Positions 58,101 through 64,000 of a stretch of 64,000 nucleotides of DNA are shown in pieces (position 1 is the stretch's first letter; every line of letters begins with the position of its first letter). Source of the stretch: Acidobacteriota bacterium (GTDB taxonomy: Bacteria; Acidobacteriota; Thermoanaerobaculia; Thermoanaerobaculales; Thermoanaerobaculaceae); contig JACQZW010000018.1 of assembly GCA_016213675.1 (NCBI GenBank), forward strand, positions 1 through 64,000, written 5' to 3'. A program made the translations under genes and the position numbers. The notes beneath the pieces are model-generated. The model saw nothing but the letters and a program-made list of their open reading frames with translations. It was not told the origin of the DNA and did no database searches.

Positions 58101-60272
58101 CTCGACCAGCCCCTCCCAGTCGGACTGGGACTCGTAGAGCTTCTCCAGCTCGACGTAGTCGCCCGCGGCGAGGAACGAGTCCTTGAGCATTCGGGTGGCC
58201 TTGGCGTGCCCGGGCTGCAGCTTGAGGATCTGCTGGTAGGCATCGGCGGCCCGCTTGGGGTCGTGCAGGCGCTCCTGGAAGATCGAAGCGAGCTTGGTCC
58301 ACAGGTTGACGCGCGCCTTGTCGTCCGCCTCGGCGTCGATGCGGCTCTGGACGACCTTCGCCACCTCTTCGTAGTCCTTCGCCCGCTCCGCCAGCCGCTC
58401 GATCGTGTCGAACGCCTCGGTCCGCCCCGGCGCCAGCTCGCGGATCTCCCACCACATGCGGATCGCGTCCGCGCGCTTGTCCAGGCGCTCGCCCGCGAGC
58501 TGGGCCAGCTGGACGAGCTGCTCGACGCGCTTCTCGCCGGCCAGATCGGGCAGCTCCGCGAGCAGCAGCTCGTACAGCTCGCCGAACGCGCGACGCCGCG
58601 TGTAGATGTCCTTGAGCAGCGCGTTGGTCTCGGCATCGCGGGGATCGAGCTGCCGGACCATCTCGAGCGGCTTGACGGCGTTGTTGAGGTTGTTGAGCCG
58701 CTGGGTCCAGACGGAGGCGATCTCGCGGTACAGCGCGACCTTCGCCGGAACCTCCGCCACCGCCTCGGCGCGGCGCGAGAGCAGCGCGATGAGGTCGTTC
58801 CAGCGACCGGCCTGCGTGAAGACGTCGCGCAGGGCCGCGAAAGCGCCCTCGTGCAGCGGGTCCAGCTCCAGGACCTGCAGCCAGGTCTTGATGACCATCA
58901 TCTCCGAACGCAGCCGGTCGCGGTAGACGGCCACCATCTCCTCGAGCACGGCGGCGCGCGTGGCGCCCTCCGTGGCCGCCACTTCGCCCTTCAGCACATC
59001 GATCAGTGCGTTCCACTTCTCGGTCTTCTCGTACAGCCGCTTGAGCTGCGCCACCGCCTGCGCGTCCCCGGGACGCAGCTTGAGGATCCCCTTGTGCGCC
59101 TCGATCGCCCGCTCGTCGTTCTTGAGCTTCGACTCCGCCAGCTCGGCGACCTCCTTCAGGAAGCGCACGCGCTCGTCGTCGGTCTCCGCCGCACGCTGGG
59201 CCTCCAGCAGGATCTGCAGCAGGCGGGCGAAGTCCCCCAGCTCCTCGCAGTGCTGGCGGTAGAAGTTCAATGCCGCCGGATGCGCCGGGTGCGTCTTGCG
59301 GATGCGCCGGAAGTACTCCTCGGCCGCCGCCGAATTCTTGCGCATCTTCCAGTGCACCATCCCGATCTGGAACAGGAGCTCGAGCTCCGACTCGCCCTTG
59401 GGACGGGACCGCAGCGCGTCCTCGTAGAGCGCCACCAGGTGGTCGGAATCGCCGATGGCCGTGTAGTAGTCGACGAGGTACGAGAGGGCGGAGGCGTGGC
59501 CGGGAACGAAGTCGAGCACCTCCTGATACAGGCGCGCCGCCTTCTCCGGCTGTTCCAGCCGCGCGTACGCCTTGCCCGCCTCGGTCAAGAGCGCGACCTT
59601 CTCGTCGCGGGCCTTCGCCTCGCCCGCGAGCTGGACGAGCTGCGGGGCCAGGTCATCGAGGCGCTTGGCGCGCCCCATGACCCGGATCAGGAGCTGCACC
59701 GCGGCGTGGTTCGCGGGGTTGGCCCGCAGCGCGTTCTGCAAGTGCCCGACGACGACCGAGATGCGATCCTTCTGCTTGCCGCCGAAGGACTCGATCAGAC
59801 CCGCGATCCGCAGGTAGAGCTGGCTCTTGAGCGCCGGCTCCGATTCGCCCGCCGCTTCCTCCTCGAACCGCTCGACGATGCGCTTCCATTCGGAGGCCAG
59901 CTTCTCCAGCCGCTGCACGGCCTCCGACGCCACCGCGTGGTCCGGATCCAGCTCGAGCACCCTCCGGTACGTCGTCGCGGCATGCTTGACGTCGTACAGG
60001 GCCTCCTCCTCGATCCGCGCCACGCCGGCCAGCAGCTCCGCGCGCTTCTTGCCCTCTGCCAGCGGCAGCGCGACGTCCAGAAGCTGCATCGCCTCGGCCC
60101 ACCGACCGGCCTTGCCGAGATCGCCCGCCGCGCCTTCGAGCAAGGTCAGGCCGTCCACCTGGTCGCTCCCCCCGGGTCCCGCCTCCACCCACGACCGGAT
60201 CGCCGCCAGAGTCGACTCGTCGCCCGGCGTCTGCAACAGCGATCCAATGAGCTGGGAGAGTTGGGTCGACAT
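49101..60272 (-). CDS. Giant TPR-repeat protein (3723 residues)
   Basis: A single uninterrupted gene of 11.2 kb. ATG60272 follows a perfect AAGGAGGT site at 6-base spacing. After a short N-terminal segment, the entire protein is helical hairpins with a period of about 37-38 residues, of the type AIEAHKGILKLRPGDAQAVA, AYRRVLELDPDHAVA and ALERLYEATGRW; there may be on the order of one hundred. No signal peptide, membrane helix, catalytic domain or other module is visible. The periodic pairing of a TPR ending in LDP with a segment ending in E-x(2)-W-x(2)-L makes it look like a very long superhelical scaffold in the cytoplasm. Many neighbours are near-identical in pattern, so recombination and length changes are likely. 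A separate promoter lies upstream, and a TPR lipoprotein gene diverges from it. Confidence 0.9.
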   Translation of the reverse strand: MSTQLSQLIGSLLQTPGDESTLAAIRSWVEAGPGGSDQVDGLTLLEGAAGDLGKAGRWAEAMQLLDVALPLAEGKKRAELLAGVARIEEEALYDVKHAATTYRRVLELDPDHAVASEAVQRLEKLASEWKRIVERFEEEAAGESEPALKSQLYLRIAGLIESFGGKQKDRISVVVGHLQNALRANPANHAAVQLLIRVMGRAKRLDDLAPQLVQLAGEAKARDEKVALLTEAGKAYARLEQPEKAARLYQEVLDFVPGHASALSYLVDYYTAIGDSDHLVALYEDALRSRPKGESELELLFQIGMVHWKMRKNSAAAEEYFRRIRKTHPAHPAALNFYRQHCEELGDFARLLQILLEAQRAAETDDERVRFLKEVAELAESKLKNDERAIEAHKGILKLRPGDAQAVAQLKRLYEKTEKWNALIDVLKGEVAATEGATRAAVLEEMVAVYRDRLRSEMMVIKTWLQVLELDPLHEGAFAALRDVFTQAGRWNDLIALLSRRAEAVAEVPAKVALYREIASVWTQRLNNLNNAVKPLEMVRQLDPRDAETNALLKDIYTRRRAFGELYELLLAELPDLAGEKRVEQLVQLAQLAGERLDKRADAIRMWWEIRELAPGRTEAFDTIERLAERAKDYEEVAKVVQSRIDAEADDKARVNLWTKLASIFQERLHDPKRAADAYQQILKLQPGHAKATRMLKDSFLAAGDYVELEKLYESQSDWEGLVESLGVAADRSEDRELRIRLSLKAAQVYEEKIGQPERAFRAYERVLEVDAGNRKAADALARIYEGQEDWKALVRVLTVLVGLADGAQEKLALGRRLMDLYSERIREPARAFEWARQCYALAPTDGDAVAALELYAEELKAFEELLRLFEARLPEAGGDEKVDLWRRIAGLQASRLGDIDAAIETYRKLLRERPAAVEAVQSLETLLQSSGKLELLAGFYRERLAESKDDAQRLAWLVKLAALLDEGLDRSDDAVETYLEVLKLDADQPAALDALERIYGATNRSRDLAAILRRKRSKTEGEARRALTFRLGQLYAGPLADEERAIESFREVLDGEPGHAESIAALEVYLGKPKHRLEVAKFLEPQFLASNNFPKLAWVLQVIAEGTPSGADRLELLKRLVRVYDEALGDQEAAFAAVAEAVAEYPDEEPLWDDLDRLAGAVNRRPAQAKRLEEVYESKRLTNEAQLRLARRLAVLCDEGLAERKRAEPYHRFILQHDADDAASFAALDALLKSEERYEELSKVLRARADRSTQAQVRVEMLQQLAFVLEDMLEKPAEAIATYRELRDVQPENELAIKALERLLEAGGKWEELCELLEQTLGVAQFESEFDRRLRIAQLREQKLGQQAAALDDYRQLLAQRGEEPRLTEALERLLAAPSLRQDVADILSPLYEKAGRYADLVRVLQVKLEAAAAAADKVLVWTRIAQIREDALTDLDGAFEAWSQAVEADPADPAPRRELARISDAQGLHALHADVLEEVLEKVGDDSALRAELLGRLAAIYDDALGDVEKAEKTYRRWLDVDRDDPAVALPAATRLERILAARERHADLVEVLRIQARFADSGERRVELLRRVAEIQESFLGNAADALATVQEIDELAPQDAVNLLALERLFHQTGKWAELVDVLRRRSTLAAEPAERRAIAYRIAEILEEKLKDRDEAIVAYQGILSDAPAEGQAVRALIRLFEASGQWSDLLDALRRLHDLTTDAPERVAVLCRMGEVQRERTKDLPDAVDSYRRALELEPAGQVARTALEKLADEPDVRLVVARILSALYRQEGQYPRLVAMLDIEIAEAEDDVRRTAALRQAAEVAELGLSDSRMAFGYAGRALRLTAGSPEAAQGVAEVERLAAATTDLPALATLLREVAPDILDVGLQTQVFRRVADLAKDERQYDTATEYYTKVLDNDPSHAAALDALEQVHAATEHWTELLEVFRRKAELAQAPQDKVSLLLRQGELCEDKLADRSSAVACYEAVLEVDSRNESATRALERLYAEAERWSPLVDLVERQLGWPGADAIALHVRAADVVLEKLGDPPRAFDHFRAALELDPAHAATIARLEGLLREGDVRGAAADVLEDVYRRRMELQKLVEVLLVKHELLETPEERKEVLRRVGQLYEEQLENLDQAFVVYGRLFREDVEDAESRELVERLAGVMSAWGRLADLYEAILAEAKVDTQATAAVAYRLGEVVEEKLRDFPRARAAYRRAHAYDQADAQAMAALERVFAATEDWPALIELLRQVADATYDPAGKKDLLFRMAAILEEKMEQRNKAIDVYAEVLDVDPADPRAIAALDRLYYYEKRWPDLADLLVRQVEQAADERSRNALRYRLAMLFQEQLADVERAVGTLEEILRSDPTFREAISAMESLMSDPDQRVHIAQSLIPVYQQLDDWESLIQVYQVELEALQDTTERILRWLEIARLYEAKGRDQRSAFRAYGAAFAEDPSDQAVLEQIQRLATSLGTWTELVSTIEAGIQKLDDGGMKADLLRLAARTLDRRLGDFRGAVSAYERLLKLEPADLEAIDGLDALLTLLAEWGRLIEVLDLRADMVGEPGQQKAIRTRQGSICEEQLGKPDDAVAFYRKALDLDETDLALYDAIAALLERRERDAELVELLERKLTVLSDPAGRREALAQIARTRRDRLHDAPAAITAFRSLLEESPGDREALDALDALLLGEKSWYDLAEVLAHKLDAAASDPERLALRLRLGQIARKETEDVPSAIEHFEHAVALAPDSEEAIAALNEIGKDEEHRLRVFDILEPVLRHRGRWQDLLDLRELRLQAIADPVARVEELGNIADLLERALGRPADAFAAHLRAVREEAPSPAAIEAAQRLAVQLDRWADLSEALGVKAKATADAQSAGALWLLAGNIAEAQIDDVDRAVAAYRAALDAGAPEAEPLEALDRLYTRLERWDALLEVLERKMGAAPDPATQSRLELRVGRIRLERYQDVPGTISAMRNVLERTPDDVEATTALEALWNQADQVPALLEILGPVYRARNEGRKLLDLMDLRVQGMRDAGDRVTMLREMAEIAEDQLHDPARGFLCLSRAFETRPEEAGLLEDVERLGEVLGAFAQLVELGARTVEKLDEPSAKVTLLLRCGRWSVRLGDPGRAVEFLRAVLALEPEHEEALHELETLLGQLGRHAELADVVEKRAAVVFDLEAKKGLYRALAALCVERLGDAKRAASAYDRILEADESDLAALDAVLALRERLEEWPTLAELLGRRISATVDAAQATALRKRLAGLYLGPLGREDDGVAALKEILDYQPDDAETVTALEDFYSRHQRWDDLRDLLRDRLDRATESGSRLALLERLSDLAETKLDAPQDALDFALQMLDVEKASAQGRGRVERLLAALKRWDDLVMYFETWVKEAEGRDAAEELRLLVKIGEVREREMDDPDGAAEYFEKVLAREPNHTMALGALARIHERKGDWAKCVEVLERAAAGGGAPADVSDVLLRLGKVKEERLKEVPGALYNYQQAVQAHPENKAAVDAVVALARSAGEWPTYAAYAEYGIRFLTDDKEKLKALLDLSQVQTEKLGDAAKALQLVEAASTLAPDDRGVLMAMCDLMTKAGRTDEAIPILEKLVAAEDGGGKRRGKDAAVYLERLAAALEAKGDLTGAKSRLEEASRVDVTNVRVAYRLGLLYKKEGDSERAGQKLRPLLLQKIEPSSGVDKADVYFHLAELHVAKGEKPKALSMIDRGLQASPQHEGLKALKEKVK

Positions 60273-60359
60273 GGCGAAACCTCCTTGGCCATCCGCACTC
60301 GGCGAACTTCTACTTTTCCCTTCGGTTCCCCGGATCCCGACCCCTCGGCCGGGGGTCCG

Positions 60360-60388
60360 ATGATACGCAACCGATCCCCCTCCCGCAA
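60360..60388 (-). promoter_or_regulatory. Promoter of the giant TPR gene
   Basis: On the minus strand TTGCGG (60383-60388) and TATCAT (60360-60365) are exactly 17 bases apart, 88 bases upstream of ATG60272. The -10 differs from TATAAT at two positions. Nothing else in the region fits as well. Confidence 0.5.
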
Positions 60389-60410
60389 GTGCGATCAAGG
60401 GTTGAATTCG

Positions 60411-60436
60411 TCCTTGCGCCGGCGGTCGCGCAAGGA
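60411..60436. promoter_or_regulatory. Perfect dyad, candidate operator
   Basis: TCCTTGCGC (60411-60419) and GCGCAAGGA (60428-60436) are perfect inverted repeats around an 8-base spacer, centre to centre 17 bases, fitting a dimeric regulator on one face of the helix. It lies 32 bases before the TPR lipoprotein ATG and just upstream of the giant TPR promoter, so one protein could act on both genes. Confidence 0.5.
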
Positions 60437-60467
60437 TAAACGGGCTCCGGCATCGAAAGGAGCCGAA

Positions 60468-61652
60468 ATGAACCGCTATGTCGTTTTCTCGTTTGTTTTC
60501 GTGTCGATGGCGCTGGCTTGCGGACCTCGGACCGAACCGGAGACTCCCGCGTCCGACGCCCCCACGCTCCAGGAGGCCCGCGACACCGTCGCGGCCTGCC
60601 GCAGCGAACGCGTCGTCCCCGAGCGCTGGCAGCGGGCCGCCACCGCCTTCCGCAACGCCGCCGCCGACGGGAGCCTGCCCGAGGGTGCCGCACCCGAGGC
60701 GGATCTCGCCGCCGCGATGGTGTCCCTCCACGACGGCCGGGCCGCGGAGGCGCAGCTCGCCGCCGAGCGCGCGCTGTCCGCGCGCGCCAACTGGGATTGC
60801 GCGCTGGGCGCCCTGGGCGAGGCCCAGTTCACCCTGGGCGACGTCGACGCGGCACGCGAGACGCTGCTCCTGGCCCGGGCGGCCGCGCCCGACTGGTACC
60901 TCCCCCCGCTGCGCCTCGGCGTCATCGCCCGCTGGCACGGCTCGCCGACCGACGCACTCTCCCTGTTCCAGGAAGCCGCCCGCCTGGACCCGACCCGCGC
61001 CGACCCGCAGCTCGAGATCGGGCTGCTACAGGGAGAGTGGGGCCACGCCACGGACGCGGTCAGCGCGTTGCGCGCGGCCGCGGAGCTGGACCCCGCCTGG
61101 GCCAACGCCCACCTGGAGCTGAGCCGTGCGTTGCTGGCTTCCGGGGATGCCGCCGGCGCGCGGAGCGCCGCCGCGGAGGCGCTGCGGCGCCAGCCGGGCT
61201 GGGCCGACGCCCTGGAAGCGATTGCCCGCATCGACCTGTCGGAGAACAAGCTGGACGACGCCGCCGCGAAGTTCGGGGAGGCATTGGCCGCCGACCCGCG
61301 CTTCGCCGCGGCCGAGGCGGGCCTGGGCGAGGTGGAAGAGGCGCGAGGCAACGCCGGCGCGGCGGCCGAGCACTACCGCCGCGCCGCGGAGCTGAACCCC
61401 GCCGCGCCCGACGGCCTGGCCGGACAGGCGCGTCTCGCACGCGCGGCCGGCGACCTGCCCCGCGCCGAATCGCTGCAGCAACAGGCCGTGGCCCTGGTGC
61501 CCGGCAACGCCGCCGTGCGCCTCGAGCTGGCGCGCGTCCTGTTCCTCGAGGGCAAGACCGCCGAAGCAGCCGAGCAACTCGGCTTCATCCTCCAGCGCTA
61601 CCCCGGACACCCGGGGGCGGTCGAGCTGCAAGGATCGATCGGGGCGGAGTAG
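60468..61652 (+). CDS. TPR-repeat lipoprotein
   Basis: A 394-residue protein from ATG60468 behind AAAGGAG at 6-base spacing. A signal peptide (YVVFSFVFVSMALAC) ends in a lipobox. About nine TPR units follow: GDVDAARETLLLARAAAPDW, DALSLFQEAARLDP, ATDAVSALRAAAELDPAW, KLDDAAAKFGEALAADP and AAEHYRRAAELNP among them. It resembles PilF/NrfG-type TPR lipoproteins that assemble envelope machines, though it is longer than PilF and the actual client is unknown. It diverges from the giant TPR gene and shares the dyad-containing promoter region. It converges with the MlaC-like gene 5 bases away. Confidence 0.82.
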   Translation: MNRYVVFSFVFVSMALACGPRTEPETPASDAPTLQEARDTVAACRSERVVPERWQRAATAFRNAAADGSLPEGAAPEADLAAAMVSLHDGRAAEAQLAAERALSARANWDCALGALGEAQFTLGDVDAARETLLLARAAAPDWYLPPLRLGVIARWHGSPTDALSLFQEAARLDPTRADPQLEIGLLQGEWGHATDAVSALRAAAELDPAWANAHLELSRALLASGDAAGARSAAAEALRRQPGWADALEAIARIDLSENKLDDAAAKFGEALAADPRFAAAEAGLGEVEEARGNAGAAAEHYRRAAELNPAAPDGLAGQARLARAAGDLPRAESLQQQAVALVPGNAAVRLELARVLFLEGKTAEAAEQLGFILQRYPGHPGAVELQGSIGAE

Positions 61653-61657
61653 GGCCC

Positions 61658-62275
61658 CTACTCTTCGAGCTTGCGGCGCATGCGGCCGATGAGGTCGGCC
61701 CAGCCGGCGTCGAAGTCGGCGGCGGCGCCGATGATGTTGTTGAACTGGTCGCGGTAGGACTGCACGAGGCTGACGTCGTCGGTGGTCACGTCGATCATCT
61801 TCCAGATGCCGGCCACCAGGTGCATCTCGTAGTTGATCATCGTTTCGGCCCGGCGGTTGCGGCGGGTCTGGATCTTGCGTACGCGGGTCTGGACGATGAC
61901 GCTGCTGCGTGGGGTGATTTCCCAGCCGAGGAAATCGATGGCGATGTTGTCGAGGGTCTCCTTGAGGCCGTCACGGTAGCTCTGGGCCACGAGCTGCTTG
62001 AACAGGTCGAGGAACTCCGTCCGCTGGGGTTCGGTGAGCCGATCCCAGTGCGCGGACAAGGCGCCGCGCGCCAGGCCCTCGTAGTCGAGCAGCGAGTCGA
62101 CCAGCTCGGCCAGCTCGGCCGAGCTCTCATCCGTGCGCAGGAGCTCGCGCAGCCGGTCGTTGGCCTCCCGCACCCGCGTCTCGGCCTCGGAACCGTCGGC
62201 CAGGGCCGGCGCGGAAGCCAGGGAGAGCGCGAGCAGCAGGGGCAAGGAAAGGAAGCGGACGATGCGGTACTTCAT
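61658..62275 (-). CDS. MlaC-like phospholipid-binding periplasmic protein
   Basis: A 205-residue protein from ATG62275 behind GGGAGGTG; the frame is open further upstream. The signal peptide (FLSLPLLLALSLASAPALA) directs it to the periplasm. The mature part matches the Tol_Tol_Ttg2/MlaC family: DYEGLARGALSAHWDRLTEPQR then EFLDLFKQLVAQSYRDGL, VIVQTRVRKI and YEMHLVAGIWKMIDVTTDDVSLVQSYRDQFNNII (shown in pieces of a continuous segment). MlaC carries phospholipids between the outer-membrane MlaA complex and the inner-membrane MlaFEDB transporter. No other mla genes are visible. Some family members assist hopanoid or toluene-tolerance systems instead. Confidence 0.85.
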   Translation of the reverse strand: MKYRIVRFLSLPLLLALSLASAPALADGSEAETRVREANDRLRELLRTDESSAELAELVDSLLDYEGLARGALSAHWDRLTEPQRTEFLDLFKQLVAQSYRDGLKETLDNIAIDFLGWEITPRSSVIVQTRVRKIQTRRNRRAETMINYEMHLVAGIWKMIDVTTDDVSLVQSYRDQFNNIIGAAADFDAGWADLIGRMRRKLEE

Positions 62276-62345
62276 GCTCACCTCCCGCGGCGCGTCGGTG
62301 GCGCGGCAGCGGATGCGGTATCGACGTGCGTCACCGGGGGCGCAT

Positions 62346-63410
62346 TCAGGACCCGGCGTGGGGCGGGAGTCCCAGTCCTTCGACGAACTCCGTGGCATAG
62401 GCGCCGCCGTCGATCACCGGCCGGTCGTCGGCGTAGAGCGACATGCCGGTGCCGATGACGGAGACGCGGGTCTTGGAGGACCAGGCGGCGCCGGTCTCGC
62501 CGCCGAACGGATCGCCGAGCGCGAGATGGACGCCGGGGACGTTCTCGTCGAGCGTGTGCTGGCCGCTGATGAAGTCGACCCACGGGTTGGTTCCGACGCC
62601 GAACTCGCCGACGCGGTCGCCGTTCTCGTTGCTGCGCGCGAAGAGGAACAGCTCGCGCGCGAGCGTGGCGTTGGGCGAGCGGACGTCGCCGAGGCGCCCG
62701 GCGGAGAACTCGAGCGTCACGGGATACTGCTCGAGGTCGGGGTACTTGCCCTGGAACCAGTCGCCGATCGACTTGTCGGCGACGTAGACGCCGTCGATGG
62801 TCCCCGGGCAGGTATAGACCTGGCCCGAGGGCAGGTTCTGCCACTTGCCGGGCAGGATGAGACCGTTGGACTTGACCCAGCGGTACGAGGGCTCGAAGGT
62901 GGCCTCGAGGTCGGTGCCGGCGGGGGAGGTGACGCGAATGCGCGAGGCGGCGCGGAGGGCGGTCAGGACGCGGTCCTGGAGCTTGTCGACGCCGTTGTAG
63001 TCCGCCCGCATGCCGGCGCGGAAGGCGTCGGCGCTGACGGCGATGAGATGCGCGTGGCGCAGGGAGCGGCGCCCGACGATCTCGAGCAACGAGAGTCGGG
63101 CGCGCAGCTCGCCGGCCAGGGGAGTGACGATCAGCACCGTCACCGTCGACTGGTCCAGGGCGGCCAGGATCTCGTTGGGGAACTTCTGGAGCGGCCGCCG
63201 CCCCAGCCGCTCCAGGGCGAAGACGCTGGTCTTCGGCCCGACGACCTCGACCGCCGCCAGGATCGCCGCGGCGATGGAGTAGCCGGCCTCCTCGGTGACC
63301 ACGGTCACCACGTCGTCGGGCCGCACCGCCAGGCAGGTTTCCACAGCGGCTCGGCCCGCGTCGGCGAGGGTCGTATCGATCGCCTTCAGGATATCGTCGC
63401 GATCGGACAT
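62346..63410 (-). CDS. M29-like aminopeptidase
   Basis: A 354-residue protein from ATG63410, behind GGAGG at 8-base spacing; an upstream start at 63437 is less likely. The C-terminal half carries the metal-site patterns of aminopeptidase T/AmpS (M29): LEFSAGRLGD, GEFGVGTNPW, DENVPGVHLALGDPFGGETGA and RVSVIGTGMSLYAD, with the acidic and histidine residues in the expected places. The N-terminal half (VTEEAGYSIAAAILAAVEV) is the substrate-binding domain. M29 enzymes remove N-terminal amino acids using two zinc or cobalt ions. One of the usual histidines near the end is replaced, so substrate range may differ. It is 70 bases upstream of the mlaC-like gene. Confidence 0.78.
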   Translation of the reverse strand: MSDRDDILKAIDTTLADAGRAAVETCLAVRPDDVVTVVTEEAGYSIAAAILAAVEVVGPKTSVFALERLGRRPLQKFPNEILAALDQSTVTVLIVTPLAGELRARLSLLEIVGRRSLRHAHLIAVSADAFRAGMRADYNGVDKLQDRVLTALRAASRIRVTSPAGTDLEATFEPSYRWVKSNGLILPGKWQNLPSGQVYTCPGTIDGVYVADKSIGDWFQGKYPDLEQYPVTLEFSAGRLGDVRSPNATLARELFLFARSNENGDRVGEFGVGTNPWVDFISGQHTLDENVPGVHLALGDPFGGETGAAWSSKTRVSVIGTGMSLYADDRPVIDGGAYATEFVEGLGLPPHAGS

Positions 63411-63479
63411 GATGGGAGCCTCCCCCGGAATCGCCATGGACTATGCCACGGCCCCCCGACCCCTGCAAGCGGTGGCCGG

Positions 63480-63989
63480 TCACCCGCCCGAGGCACGCGC
63501 CGCCTCGTCCAGACGCGCCCGCAACACTCCGTAGCGGCGAAGCAGGTCCGAGTGCTCCATGCGGAACAGGTCCATCAGGCGACGGTGCTCCAGCGCCGCG
63601 GTCGCGCGCTCGACCATCGTGCGCACCTCCTTGACCAGCGGCCCCAGCTCGTCGAAGGGCCGGATCGTGCGCACCGCGTGCCCGCCCTCGAAGACCGTCG
63701 CCTCGCCGCCCGCCCCCGGTCCGCGATAGACGATCGCCAGCATGTCCGAGGCGCGCTCGTCCAGCGCCGCGATCAGGGTGGCGCCGGGCAGGTCGAACAG
63801 GTCGTCGCGCGTCACCAGCACGTCCGGAGGCGAGCCGGACAGCATGTCCAGCGCCGCCCCGCCGCTCGGCATCGGCAGCACCTCGAAGGCGAACGCCCCC
63901 CCGCGGGTCTCGGCCGACACCGCGGCGAGCGCCTGTTGCACGGGCGGCTCGTGGTCGACCACGGCGACCCGCACGCTGCTCTTCACCAT
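63480..63989 (-). CDS. Degenerate response-regulator receiver protein
   Basis: A 169-residue protein at the window edge. Residues 1-120 follow the receiver fold: AVVDHEPPVQQAL holds acidic D12 and E14, but the phosphoacceptor position in PDVLVTRDDLFDLPG is R61 instead of Asp, and the conserved Lys of the KP pair is R110. A pseudo-receiver is therefore likely, regulated by binding rather than phosphorylation. The last 45 residues form a coiled helix (RTMVERATAALEHRRLMDLF) that may dimerise or contact a histidine kinase. The start at ATG63989 has only a weak site, and the frame is open to the window edge, so the real start may lie beyond it. Confidence 0.68.
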   Translation of the reverse strand: MVKSSVRVAVVDHEPPVQQALAAVSAETRGGAFAFEVLPMPSGGAALDMLSGSPPDVLVTRDDLFDLPGATLIAALDERASDMLAIVYRGPGAGGEATVFEGGHAVRTIRPFDELGPLVKEVRTMVERATAALEHRRLMDLFRMEHSDLLRRYGVLRARLDEAARASGG

Positions 63990-64000
63990 CGCGGCCAGCC

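Noticed and set aside
49101-60272. Possible CRISPR-like or tandem DNA repeat array
   Set aside because: The periodicity is at protein level (about 112 bases, highly diverged) and the frame stays open throughout; no conserved direct repeat with unique spacers.
56619-61652. Plus-strand frame of about 1677 residues
   Set aside because: Only its last 394 residues (from ATG60468) are real; the rest is antisense to the TPR gene.

Overview
The window is about 72% GC and densely coded on both strands. The content points to an uncultured member of the Myxococcota (former Deltaproteobacteria) or a close relative. The signs are many putative lipoproteins, a Cys-rich Stig1-like repeat protein, FHA, FecR, WD40 and very long TPR proteins, an AgmX/TonB-like C-terminal domain, ECF sigma signalling, and GTG/TTG starts behind strong GGAGG-type ribosome binding sites. 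I saw no rRNA, tRNA, CRISPR array, prophage or complete insertion sequence. The taxonomic call is inference from gene content.

Layout. 1-1949: end of an unknown gene, then an ABC-2 type exporter pair. 2069-6454: an Rnl5-type (DraRnl-like) RNA ligase diverging from a WD40 lipoprotein, then a Cys-containing lipoprotein. 6470-8472: an Rpn-like PD-(D/E)XK protein and a REP-associated tyrosine transposase (RAYT) separated by a large imperfect palindrome. 8723-15476: a FecR lipoprotein and zinc-ribbon membrane protein diverging from a 1393-residue protein joining a STAND-like ATPase, one membrane helix and YD/RHS-like repeats. 15592-25276: a collinear, mostly translationally coupled set (exported Gly/Tyr-rich protein, lipoprotein, GAF protein, cytoplasmic subtilase, TPR protein, ABC exporter, 150-residue protein); this is my best candidate for an undescribed system. 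25460-30769: two large surface lipoproteins of visibly lower GC. 30940-34288: an ECF sigma/anti-sigma/lipoprotein operon and an FHA protein. 34338-41815: a nucleotidyltransferase pair, zinc-ribbon protein, small lipoproteins, ccmC-ccmD, a ComEA-like HhH protein and a CitMHS-type transporter. 41812-44108: an envelope operon (barrel protein plus Cys-rich lipoprotein). 44197-49010: a fatty acyl-CoA or butyrate-type operon (thiolase, 3-hydroxyacyl-CoA dehydrogenase, crotonase, acyl-CoA dehydrogenase) with a lipoprotein gene embedded in it. 49101-61652: a 3723-residue TPR protein diverging from a TPR lipoprotein across a promoter region with a perfect dyad. 61658-63989: MlaC-like protein, M29-like aminopeptidase and a degenerate receiver protein.

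Two themes run through the window. First, cell-envelope biology dominates: around a dozen proteins carry a lipobox or signal peptide. Second, several families of short dispersed repeats sit at gene ends and, in at least four cases, inside reading frames, where they encode part of the protein. The clearest case is a lipoprotein whose signal-peptide region is built from a REP-like element and six copies of a hexanucleotide repeat.

No gene-free stretch exceeds about 300 bases. Intergenic regions mostly hold dispersed repeats, G-rich tracts with quadruplex potential, or candidate promoters of the form TTGNNN-17/18-TANNNT. Start sites were chosen from ribosome binding sites, overlaps and signal peptides, and often differ from the longest possible reading frame.
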